Assembly (NCBI RefSeq): GCF_030163795.1
Contig: NZ_JASJOF010000001.1
Span: 62,001-126,000 of the forward strand
DNA length: 64,000 nt
Direction of reading: 5' to 3'
Source: Roseicyclus marinus
GTDB taxonomy: Bacteria; Pseudomonadota; Alphaproteobacteria; Rhodobacterales; Rhodobacteraceae
Within the stretch, counting starts at the first letter, position 1. Each line of letters opens with the position of its first letter. Below the pieces are notes generated by a model. The model searched no databases. It was not told where the DNA came from and worked only from the letters and a program-made list of their open reading frames with translations. Shown here one piece after another: positions 44,769 to 52,703 of the stretch. The translations under genes and the position numbers were made by a program.

Positions 44769-45644
44769 TCAGCCGCGCTTGCCGTAATAGAGGCCGACGA
44801 CATGTTCGGCTTCGGCAAAGAAGAGCCAGCGCGAGGCGGCCATCCCCACCACATGGGCAAGGATCGCGAGACCGCCGAGCAGGTGGCCCGCGCCGGGGAC
44901 AAGCACCAGGACGAGCGGCAGGCCATAGCCCAGAAGGGCGGCGAGGATGCGCAGTTTGCGCGCATGCTTGCGCCCCACCACATGCACCATTTCCCTGAGC
45001 AGGTAGTTCGAGCCGGTATGGGGCGGGGAAAAGGCCCGCACCTGTCCGCCTGAAAGGCCCGTGGCGGTGGCGATGGTGTGGCCCGCTTCTGCAAAGCGTT
45101 TGTCGCCGACCGACCAATGGCCAAGCTGGATCATCAGCGCGACGAGAAGCAAGATCGCGGCGACAAGCAGTTGCCCCGCCAGAAGCGCGCCGCCCGCCAG
45201 CGCAGCCGACAGGAAATGCAGCGGTGTCAGAAGCTGGTTCCAACGCGGCACGGATCCAAGCTGGGTATAGATCATCGAGGTGGTGAAGATGGTCGCCAAC
45301 GACAAGGCCGCGCCGATCCAGCCGAGCGGCACAAGGTGCGTGCCGAAAAACACCGCACCCAAGGCATAAAGCCCCATGGTGACCAGCGCCGCGACGGCGG
45401 CCCATGCCTCCCGGCTGAGCCAGCTTGTGCGCCATTGGCTGAACGCCTTGAGCGCGCGTTCGGGATGGCCGAGGTGGAAGGTGGAGGCCAGAAGCCCGCC
45501 GACCGACAGCGCATAGGCGATGAGGAAGAAGACAAAGGCCACCCAACCGGTCACGGGCGGAAAGCCCAAGCCCAGAAAGATCAGGAGGCCGAAGCCCAGA
45601 CCCGACAGCGTGGTGAAGAGGATGACGGAGGGTGCCGGATGCAT
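44769..45644 (-). CDS. soeC: DmsC-type membrane anchor, probable SoeC
   Basis: 291-residue integral membrane protein with about eight helices, DmsC/NrfD-like. Segments such as HPERALKAFSQWRTSWLSREAW near residue 57 match the DmsC family. It follows the iron-sulfur subunit gene by one base and would anchor the molybdoenzyme to the cytoplasmic face and exchange electrons with quinone. Start at ATG 45644 (MHPAPSVILFTTL). Calling it SoeC depends on the SoeA assignment. Confidence 0.8.
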   Translation of the reverse strand: MHPAPSVILFTTLSGLGFGLLIFLGLGFPPVTGWVAFVFFLIAYALSVGGLLASTFHLGHPERALKAFSQWRTSWLSREAWAAVAALVTMGLYALGAVFFGTHLVPLGWIGAALSLATIFTTSMIYTQLGSVPRWNQLLTPLHFLSAALAGGALLAGQLLVAAILLLVALMIQLGHWSVGDKRFAEAGHTIATATGLSGGQVRAFSPPHTGSNYLLREMVHVVGRKHARKLRILAALLGYGLPLVLVLVPGAGHLLGGLAILAHVVGMAASRWLFFAEAEHVVGLYYGKRG

Positions 45645-45645
45645 G

Positions 45646-46392
45646 TCAGAGCCGATCCAGCGCGCGGTCGAGCCAGCCGAGGAAGCCTTGCGGGCTGTCG
45701 GCGACCGGATCGAGGAAGGGGGCGAGAATATCGGTTTCCTCAAGCCGGTCCTTGGGCCGGGGGGGCAGGTATTTGTTCACGGGCTTCGTGCCCATCTCGG
45801 GCATGAGGTCGAAGCCGCCGCGCTCCGCGACAAGCTGGCTGACCGCGCTGTCCGGGTCGGCGAGGTCACCGAAATGGCGCGCGCCCGCCGGGCAGGTGCG
45901 TACGCAGGCCGGCTCCCGATCCTGTTCGGGAAGGTTTTCGTTGTAGATGCGGTCGATGCAGAGCGTGCATTTCTTCATCACGCCCGCCGTCTGGTCCATT
46001 TCCCGCGCGCCATAGGGACAAGCCCAAGCGCATAGGCCGCAGCCGATGCAATCGGTCTCGTTCACCAGCACGATCCCATCCTCGGCACGCTTGTAGCTGG
46101 CCCCGGTGGGGCAGACGGTGACGCAGGGGGCATCCTCGCAATGCAGGCAGGATTTGGGGAAATGGACGAGCTGCGCAGCGCCTTGGTCGGGGGTGATTTC
46201 GTAGCCGTGGACACGGTTGAGGAAGGTGCCGGAGGGATCGGCCCCGTAGGGGTCCTGATCGGAGAGCGGCGCGCCGTAATTCTCGGTGTTCCAGCCCTTG
46301 CAGGCGATGACGCAGGCCTGGCAGCCGACACAGGTGTCGAGGTCGATGACAAGGCCGAGCTTGCGGGGGGTATCCTTGGGCAGGCTGGTCAT
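45646..46392 (-). CDS. soeB: 4Fe-4S dicluster subunit, probable SoeB
   Basis: 248-residue electron-transfer subunit with four cysteine groups for four [4Fe-4S] clusters: CVGCQACVIAC (from C21), CLHCEDAPCVTVC, CIGCGLCAWAC, and CTLC with CVRTC. No signal peptide, in line with a cytoplasmic complex. It carries electrons between the molybdopterin subunit and the membrane anchor. Its start overlaps the end of the alpha/beta hydrolase gene. Confidence 0.87.
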   Translation of the reverse strand: MTSLPKDTPRKLGLVIDLDTCVGCQACVIACKGWNTENYGAPLSDQDPYGADPSGTFLNRVHGYEITPDQGAAQLVHFPKSCLHCEDAPCVTVCPTGASYKRAEDGIVLVNETDCIGCGLCAWACPYGAREMDQTAGVMKKCTLCIDRIYNENLPEQDREPACVRTCPAGARHFGDLADPDSAVSQLVAERGGFDLMPEMGTKPVNKYLPPRPKDRLEETDILAPFLDPVADSPQGFLGWLDRALDRL

Positions 46393-47222
46393 GTCGGGGC
46401 CTGGCAGGCTGTGGCGAACTCCGCGAGATCGGTGGCGAAACGGTCGGGGGATTCGAGGAAAGGGGCGTGGCCGATCCCTTCGTATCCGATGAAACGGCCC
46501 TTGGGCATGAGCGAGGCGGCGGCGCGGCCTGTCTGGGGCGCGACGACCTGATCGGACAGCCCGTGGATCACGAGACCCGGACAGGTCATCGCCGCATAGG
46601 TCGGGCGCAGGTCGAGGTCGGCTGCGAACAGCCCGCGGCGGGCGAGCGCGGGGCAGAGCATGTTGAGGCCCACAAGCTCGGCATAGGTGGTGCGGTCGAG
46701 GGGTTCGGTGGTGCAGGCCGCGACGAAGCGGGATGTGGCGGCGAGCCTGCGCGGCAGGTCGTCGGTGTAAAGATCGCGGTCAAGGCCGGGAGAGGCGGGG
46801 CCGACCATCCAATCCTCGCGGGCCTTGCCGATGGCGAGGATACCGCCCGCCAGAACGACCCCGGCCAGATGTGCATCGCCATGGGTGGCCAGATGGGCCG
46901 CGATGACGCGGGAGCCGTAGGACCACCCGACAAGGACGGGGCGGGTGAGGCCTGCTGCGGCGATCACGGCGGCGATGTCGTCGCCCCAGAGCGCGGTATC
47001 GGTATAGGCCGCCGTGTCATCCGGTTTGTCCGAGGCGCCATGGCCGCGCAGGTCGATCGTGACGATGTGGAACCGGTCGGACAGGCGGTTGGTCGTGGCC
47101 TGCCAGCAGGGGCCCGCCTGCGCCCAGCCGTGGACGAGGAGGATGGCGGGAGCCTTTGGATCGCCCGCGGTGCGAAAGGCGATGGCCGTGCCGTCGGTGG
47201 AGGGGGCGAAGTGGGTGGTCAT
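46389..47222 (-). CDS. alpha/beta hydrolase inside the soe-like operon
   Basis: 277-residue alpha/beta-hydrolase fold protein. Oxyanion motif HGWAQ (31-35), nucleophile elbow GWSYG with Ser101, an acid in GLSDQVV and the catalytic His in GIGHAPF near the C terminus. It belongs to the esterase/epoxide-hydrolase/haloperoxidase-like group; substrate unknown. Start at ATG 47222 (MTTHFAPSTDG). It lies between the A and B subunit genes and overlaps soeB by four bases, so it is co-transcribed with the molybdoenzyme. Confidence 0.87.
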   Translation of the reverse strand: MTTHFAPSTDGTAIAFRTAGDPKAPAILLVHGWAQAGPCWQATTNRLSDRFHIVTIDLRGHGASDKPDDTAAYTDTALWGDDIAAVIAAAGLTRPVLVGWSYGSRVIAAHLATHGDAHLAGVVLAGGILAIGKAREDWMVGPASPGLDRDLYTDDLPRRLAATSRFVAACTTEPLDRTTYAELVGLNMLCPALARRGLFAADLDLRPTYAAMTCPGLVIHGLSDQVVAPQTGRAAASLMPKGRFIGYEGIGHAPFLESPDRFATDLAEFATACQAPT

Positions 47223-47271
47223 GTGGATCGCCCGGGCATGTGGCAGGTTTCGCCGCCTTTGGCGTCGACCG

Positions 47272-47334
47272 GAGCGAGGGGGGCTGTCTGCCCCCCTCGC
47301 GCTCCCCCCGAGAGTATTCGGGCCAAGATGAAGG
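47272..47334 (-). repeat. 3'-end repeat family A, copy 3, with hairpin
   Basis: Read on the minus strand, it starts CCTTCATCTTGGCCC 10 bases after the soeA-like stop, followed by GAATACTCTCGGGGGGAG and a perfect 11-bp stem with five-base loop (GCGAGGGGGGC, 47274-47284, with GCCCCCCTCGC, 47290-47300). Same strand relation to the preceding gene as the other copies. In this case it lies inside an operon. Confidence 0.7.
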
Positions 47335-47343
47335 CGGCGCGGG

Positions 47344-50181
47344 TCATTTTCCGATCTTCCATGCCAGCGTGGCGGGGCCAAGGCCCACGGGCGAGATGAG
47401 CGGCGGGAAGGCGGGTTGCGCCTGTTTCGGGGCGGGCACCTTTTCGATGCGGACGCGCAGGTCGAACCAGGCGGCCTGTCCGGTGATCGGATCGGAATTG
47501 GCCCAGCGGTGGCCATCGCCCTTTGGCGGCAGAAGCTCGTGGATCAGGTGGTTGAGCAAGAAGCCGCGCGTCGCCTCGGGGGCCTTGGGGTCGAGCGCCC
47601 AGGCGCCCGCGCGCTTGCCGATGGCGTTCCAGGTCCAGATCGTGTTCGGGTTCAGCGCCGCCATATGGGCCACGGGCACGGTGATGGCGCCGTGGGGAGA
47701 GGTGACACGGGCCCAGTCGCCTGCAGCAAATCCGTGCTTTTCCCAGAGGTTGGTCGGAATATAGAGCGGGTTTTCACCGTGGATCTGCCGCAGCCAAGCG
47801 TTCTGGCTGCCCCAGGAATGATACATCGCCATCGGGCGTTGGGTGAGCGCGTGAAGGGGATAGGCATCTTGGCCGATTGCCGATTGCTCGAAGGGTTCGT
47901 ACCAGATGGGCAGGGGGTCCATCGTGGCCTTGATGCGCGCGCGCAGGTGGTCGGGCGGTTGGTGCGGCCCATGCCCTTCGGCGGCAAGCTGGAAGCGGCG
48001 GAGCGGCTCGAGCCAGAGGTTGAAGAGATAGGGCTGCGGGCTGTCATAGAGACCGAGGGTCACCGCCCAATCCTGATAGGCGCTGTTCCAGGGTTTGAAG
48101 AATTGCGCCTCGGGCGGGATGTGGTGAACGTGGTTGCTGCCGGTTTCGATATAGCGTGCGAGTTGGTCGGGGTTGGGTGCGCCGCGCCCCGTCTGGGTGC
48201 CGTCGCCGCGAAAGCCCATCAGCGGGCCGATGCCGGGGCGGCGTTGATGGTTGGTGATGTAATCGGCGTAATCGGCATAGGTGGGACTGCCGTCCGGGTT
48301 CACGAAACCCGGCAGGCCGAGCCGCGCCCCAAGGTCGATCAGCACAGATTGAAAGCCGCGCACGCCTTCGTGCCCGGGGCGGTCGGGCGCCACCACCGGC
48401 CAGCGGATCGCATCGGCGGCGGCATCGGCTTCGGAAATCGGGCGATCCAGCAGGCTGATGCAATCGTGGCGTTCGAGATAGGTCGTATCGGGCAGGATCA
48501 GGTCGGCATAGGCCACCATTTCCGAGGAATAGGCATCGGAATAGATGATGCGCGGGATGACATACTCGCCCGTATCCGGGTCGGTGTCGGTCAGTATGTC
48601 GATGACGCGCGCCGTGCCCATGGAGGAATTCCACGCCATGTTCGCCATGTAGAGAAAGAGCGTGTCGATCTTGTAGGGATCGCCCGCATGGGCATTGGCG
48701 ATGACCATATGCATCAGCCCATGCGCCGAGAGCGGGTTTTCCCAGCTGAAGGCCTTGTCGATGCGCTGGGGGTTTCCTTGGGCATCTAGTGCGAGATCGG
48801 CGGGGCCTTGGGGAAAGCCAAGATGCGGGCCCTTGAGCGGCTGGCCCGGCGTGGCCGTGGCGTGGGGCCTTGGATGGGCCTCCATCGGTTTGGGATAGGG
48901 CGGTTTGAAGCGGAAGCCGCCGGGAACCTCGACCGTGCCTAGAAGGATCTGCAACAGGTGCAGGGCGCGGGCGGTCTGGAAGCCGTTGGAATGGGCCGAG
49001 ATGCCGCGCATCGCATGCATGGCGACGGGGCGGCCCACCATTTTTTCGTGCCTTGTGCCGCGGAAATCCGTCCAGGGCTGGTCGATCTCGATTGTCTCGT
49101 CGAAGGCCACGCGGGCCAGTTCGGCGGCCAGCGCGCGGATGCGGGACGCGGAGATGCCGCAGCGCTCTGCCACCGCCTCGGGCGCGTGATCGGGCGACAG
49201 GTAGCGGTCGGCAAGGATGCGGAAGACGGGGCGGTGCGTGATGCCCGCGCGCCGGTAGCCATGGGCGAGATCGGGTTTCACGCCCGCCGCGTCGAAGGCC
49301 ACGGGCAGGGAGGTCGCGCGGTCGATGACCAACGGCTTGCCCTGCGCGTCGCGCAGAAAAAGGCCGTTTTCCGGGCTGTCGGGGTCTTCGTTCACCAGAA
49401 GCGGCGCATTGGTGTAGCGGCTGAGATAATCGAGGTCGATCCGCCCTGCCCTGAGCAGGCAATGGATCAGCGACAGGATCAGGAGGCCGTCGGTGCCGGG
49501 CGTGATGGCGAACCAATCGTCGGCGACCGCATTGTAGCCCGAGCGCACCGGGTTGATGCCGATCACCCGCGCGCCGCGCGCTTTCAGCTTGCCCAGCCCG
49601 ATCTTGATAGGGTTGCTGTCGTGATCCTCGGCCACGCCGAACAGGAGCAGCAGCTTCGTCCGCTCCCAATCGGGTTGGCCGAATTCCCAAAATGCGCCGC
49701 CCATCGTGGCGATGCCCGCGGCGGCCATGTTGACGGAGCAAAAGCCGCCATGAGCGGCGTAATTGGGCGTGCCGAATTGCTGCGCCCACCAGCTGGTCAG
49801 GGATTGCGATTGGTCGCGCCCGGTGAAGAAGGCCAGTTTCTCGGGCGCGGTTTCGCGCAGGGGCGCCATCCAGTCCACGGCGGTTTGCAGCGCCTCTTCC
49901 CAGCTGATTTCCTCGAACTGGCCGGACCCGCGCGGCCCAACCCGGCGCAGCGGCGCGCGCAGGCGGGAGGGGGCGTTGACCTGCATGATGCCCGCCGCAC
50001 CCTTGGCGCACAGGACGCCGCGGTTCACGGGGTGATCGCGGTTGCCTTCGATATAGGCCACGCGCCCCTGCTTCAGATGCACGTCGATGCCGCAGCGGCA
50101 GGCGCACATGTAGCAGGTGGTTTTGCGGATCTCGTCCGAGACCTGTGGTGACAGGTCGAGCTTTGGTTCTTGGTGACCCAT
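47344..50181 (-). CDS. soeA: molybdopterin oxidoreductase, probable sulfite dehydrogenase catalytic subunit SoeA
   Basis: 945-residue molybdopterin enzyme of the DMSO reductase superfamily. The N-terminal [4Fe-4S] site is C23-x2-C26-x3-C30-x27-C58. Molybdopterin domains and a C-terminal dinucleotide-binding domain follow. There is no Tat signal, so it acts in the cytoplasm, as known for SoeABC, which oxidises sulfite to sulfate. With a four-cluster FeS subunit and a DmsC anchor downstream, SoeABC is the best fit; thiosulfate/polysulfide reductase-like roles are less likely without an export signal. Start at ATG 50181 because GGGGAGGG precedes it. Confidence 0.8.
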   Translation of the reverse strand: MGHQEPKLDLSPQVSDEIRKTTCYMCACRCGIDVHLKQGRVAYIEGNRDHPVNRGVLCAKGAAGIMQVNAPSRLRAPLRRVGPRGSGQFEEISWEEALQTAVDWMAPLRETAPEKLAFFTGRDQSQSLTSWWAQQFGTPNYAAHGGFCSVNMAAAGIATMGGAFWEFGQPDWERTKLLLLFGVAEDHDSNPIKIGLGKLKARGARVIGINPVRSGYNAVADDWFAITPGTDGLLILSLIHCLLRAGRIDLDYLSRYTNAPLLVNEDPDSPENGLFLRDAQGKPLVIDRATSLPVAFDAAGVKPDLAHGYRRAGITHRPVFRILADRYLSPDHAPEAVAERCGISASRIRALAAELARVAFDETIEIDQPWTDFRGTRHEKMVGRPVAMHAMRGISAHSNGFQTARALHLLQILLGTVEVPGGFRFKPPYPKPMEAHPRPHATATPGQPLKGPHLGFPQGPADLALDAQGNPQRIDKAFSWENPLSAHGLMHMVIANAHAGDPYKIDTLFLYMANMAWNSSMGTARVIDILTDTDPDTGEYVIPRIIYSDAYSSEMVAYADLILPDTTYLERHDCISLLDRPISEADAAADAIRWPVVAPDRPGHEGVRGFQSVLIDLGARLGLPGFVNPDGSPTYADYADYITNHQRRPGIGPLMGFRGDGTQTGRGAPNPDQLARYIETGSNHVHHIPPEAQFFKPWNSAYQDWAVTLGLYDSPQPYLFNLWLEPLRRFQLAAEGHGPHQPPDHLRARIKATMDPLPIWYEPFEQSAIGQDAYPLHALTQRPMAMYHSWGSQNAWLRQIHGENPLYIPTNLWEKHGFAAGDWARVTSPHGAITVPVAHMAALNPNTIWTWNAIGKRAGAWALDPKAPEATRGFLLNHLIHELLPPKGDGHRWANSDPITGQAAWFDLRVRIEKVPAPKQAQPAFPPLISPVGLGPATLAWKIGK

Positions 50182-50291
50182 CCGCCCTCCCCGCGGGTCA
50201 GGTGCCGCGGTCAAGCTTTGACCGCGTCGCGCGGCGGATGCAATGGGCGGGGCAAGGATTTACGGGCAGTGCGGCAAGGTGTAAACTTTAA

Positions 50292-50320
50292 TTGACAGTT
50301 TGGGATGTGACAGGGATAGT
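50292..50320 (+). promoter_or_regulatory. candidate sigma70-type promoter for the BciB-like gene
   Basis: TTGACA (50292-50297, perfect -35) and GATAGT (50315-50320, 4 of 6) are separated by 17 bases, ending 33 bases before the ATG at 50354. This is the best consensus promoter I noticed in the window. Confidence 0.55.
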
Positions 50321-50353
50321 GGCCCAACACCCCTTCCCCCGGATATCTGCCCC

Positions 50354-51595
50354 ATGCCCAAGGACAATTCCCGCCCCGGTCTGAGCGTGCCCAGCCTTGG
50401 CGGGGCTGCGCGTCCCGGGCTTTGCACCGATTGCGGCGTCAGCCGCATGGGCGACGGGCGCGCCTGTGGGCGGGCCTGCCAGTTCATCCAGCCCGATTAC
50501 GAGACGACCGAAGCCCGCGTCCATGGCCGCGCCGCTGATCCCGATCTGGGGGAGGAGGCGTTTTTCGGCGTGAGCCGCGCGATGATCCGCGCCCGCCTGA
50601 CACCGGCGGCAGAGGGCGCGCAATGGAGCGGGATCACAACCGCGCTGGCCGCAAGCCTGCTGGAACGCGGCGTGGTCGACGCGGTTCTGGCCGTGCGGCC
50701 GCATCCCGAGGACCGTTGGCGGCCAGAGCCCGTGATCGTGACCGACCCCGCCGACCTCGCGCATTGCCGGGGGATGCGGATGGGGTACGCGCCGACGCTG
50801 GCCGCGCTGGAACCTGCGGCGGCAGCGGGGCATCGCCGCATCGCGGTGATCGGCATACCCTGCCAGGTCTATGCGCTTCGCCAGATCGAGGCGGAGTTGG
50901 GGTTCGAGCGGATCCATGTCATCGGCACGCCCTGTTCCGACAACACCACGACCGAGAATTTCCACGCCTTCCTCGCGCTCTTGGATGCGCGGCCCGAGAC
51001 GATTTCCTATCTCGAGTTCCGGGCCGATTACCGGGTCGAGCTGCGCTTCGACGATGGCAGGCCGGACCGGTTGGTGCCGTTCCTGAAATTGCCGATCTCG
51101 AAACTGCCGGCCGATTTCTTCCCCATGACCTGCAAGACCTGCGTGGATTATACCAACCGGCTGGCCGATATCACGGTGGGCTACATGGGGGGCGATGGCG
51201 ATCAATGGGTGATCGTGCGCAACCCGCGCGGGGTGGAGATGCTCGACGCGATCCGCCCCCGGCTGGCCGAACGGCCCCTGACCGACAAGGGCAAGCGGAT
51301 CGGCGCGGTGAAAGGGTTTTTGGCCAATACCGAACGCGCGGCGGGCGGCCTGCCGCTGCGGTCCATGCCGGATTGGGCGCGGCCCATCGTGGCCTTTTTG
51401 CAACCCCGGATCGGGCCGCGGGGGCTGGAATTCGCCCGCGCGCGGGTCGAGATGAAGGCGATCGAGACAATCTTGCATCTGCGCCGCGCCTATCCGGCGC
51501 GGGTCAAGAACATGGTGCCCGCCCATGTCTGGCGGGTCGCGGCGCGGTACGGTCTTGTCGCAACACCGGACGAGACGCGGGACAGCGCGCCCTAG
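50354..51595 (+). CDS. FrhB/BciB-like iron-sulfur flavoprotein
   Basis: 413 residues, coenzyme F420 hydrogenase beta-subunit family. Cysteines C24, C27, C38 and C42 near the N terminus and further Cys motifs (GIPCQVYALR, GTPCSDNTT, MTCKTCVDYTN) could bind [4Fe-4S] clusters. The overall pattern matches BciB, the ferredoxin-dependent 3,8-divinyl (proto)chlorophyllide reductase, and its relatives. No other bacteriochlorophyll gene is visible here, so photosynthetic function is not established. Start at ATG 50354. Divergent from the soe-like operon. Confidence 0.78.
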   Translation: MPKDNSRPGLSVPSLGGAARPGLCTDCGVSRMGDGRACGRACQFIQPDYETTEARVHGRAADPDLGEEAFFGVSRAMIRARLTPAAEGAQWSGITTALAASLLERGVVDAVLAVRPHPEDRWRPEPVIVTDPADLAHCRGMRMGYAPTLAALEPAAAAGHRRIAVIGIPCQVYALRQIEAELGFERIHVIGTPCSDNTTTENFHAFLALLDARPETISYLEFRADYRVELRFDDGRPDRLVPFLKLPISKLPADFFPMTCKTCVDYTNRLADITVGYMGGDGDQWVIVRNPRGVEMLDAIRPRLAERPLTDKGKRIGAVKGFLANTERAAGGLPLRSMPDWARPIVAFLQPRIGPRGLEFARARVEMKAIETILHLRRAYPARVKNMVPAHVWRVAARYGLVATPDETRDSAP

Positions 51596-51614
51596 GTCCG
51601 GCCGCGATCGGCTG

Positions 51615-52571
51615 TCAGTCGCGCGGCGCGGCGGCGCGGCGCAACCGGTCGTTCAGCGCGCGGCCCAGCCCGGTTTCCGGGATCTCGGCCACGCGGATCG
51701 CGGGGGCGTTGCGCGCGGCGGCCAGCGCATCGGCGGTGTGAAGGCAGGAAAAGAGGTTGCGGGCCGCCTCGGCCAGATCGCCCTTGGGCGACAGGGTCAG
51801 GTCGCCCTGCACGGCGCCGTATCCGATGATGATCTCGCCCGGTTGCGGCTGGCCACCCAGATAAAGCGGGGCGTGCGGCGCGTAATGGCTGGTCATCTGC
51901 CCCGGCGCTTCGAGCTTTGCGCCCGGTGTGGTGTCCGCGATCAGCGGCCCGGTGATGGGTTCGATGACCTCCCGCGAAAGTCCCCCGTCGCGCAGAAGCC
52001 GCGTGCCCGAGGGGGCCGGGGCGAGGATGGTGGATTCGACCCCCACCGCGCAGGGCCCGGCATCCAGAACCGCCGCGATCCGGGGGCCAAGCCCCGCCAG
52101 CACATGGGCGGGCGTGGTCGCGGTGATCTTGCCCGAGGGATTGGCCGAGGGCGCGGCCAGCGGGCGGCCCGCCGCGCGCAGAACGGCCTGCATCGCGGCA
52201 TGGGCCGGAACGCGCAGCGCGACCGTGGGCAGGCCCGCCGTGACGCGGGGCGACAGGCCGTGTCCCGGCTTCAGCGGCAGGACCAGCGTCAGCGGGCCGG
52301 GCCAAAAGGCTTCGGCCAGCGCGCGCGCCGGATCGGGGAAACCCGCCAGCGTTTCGGCGGCGGCAAGGTCTGGGACATGCACGATCAGCGGATTGTGGCC
52401 GGGCCGCCCCTTGGCCGCGTAGATGCCTGCGACGGCGGCATCCCCGGTCGCGTCGGCGGCCAGCCCGTAGACCGTTTCGGTCGGCAGCGCGACAAGCCCG
52501 CCTTGCCGCAGGATCGCGGCGGCGCGGGCGTGGCCGTCTGCGGTGTCGGGCAGGATTTCGGGCGGGCTCAT
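51615..52571 (-). CDS. threonylcarbamoyl-AMP synthase, Sua5 type
   Basis: 318-residue enzyme making threonylcarbamoyl-AMP for the t6A37 modification of tRNA. The YrdC domain (1 to about 200) has GGLVALPTETVYGLAADA, KGRPGHNPLIVHV and SANPSGK. The C-terminal Sua5 domain (about 235-318) follows a linker with PGQMTSHYAPHAPL, a Sua5 hallmark, so it is the long Sua5 type rather than short TsaC. Start at ATG 52571 (MSPPEIL); the frame stays open far upstream, antisense to the acyl-CoA dehydrogenase, which is an artefact of GC-rich codon use. Confidence 0.93.
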   Translation of the reverse strand: MSPPEILPDTADGHARAAAILRQGGLVALPTETVYGLAADATGDAAVAGIYAAKGRPGHNPLIVHVPDLAAAETLAGFPDPARALAEAFWPGPLTLVLPLKPGHGLSPRVTAGLPTVALRVPAHAAMQAVLRAAGRPLAAPSANPSGKITATTPAHVLAGLGPRIAAVLDAGPCAVGVESTILAPAPSGTRLLRDGGLSREVIEPITGPLIADTTPGAKLEAPGQMTSHYAPHAPLYLGGQPQPGEIIIGYGAVQGDLTLSPKGDLAEAARNLFSCLHTADALAAARNAPAIRVAEIPETGLGRALNDRLRRAAAPRD

Positions 52572-52703
52572 GGCTCTGACGTGACGTTGCGGTTGATCGG
52601 GGCGGGGGCGCGCCCCTAGCCTTGGGGCGACAGGGCCAAGCGCGTAGCGCGGATCGCGCATCCGTGCAATGACAGGTCCGGAGGGAAGGGGAGAACCAAG
52701 CCG

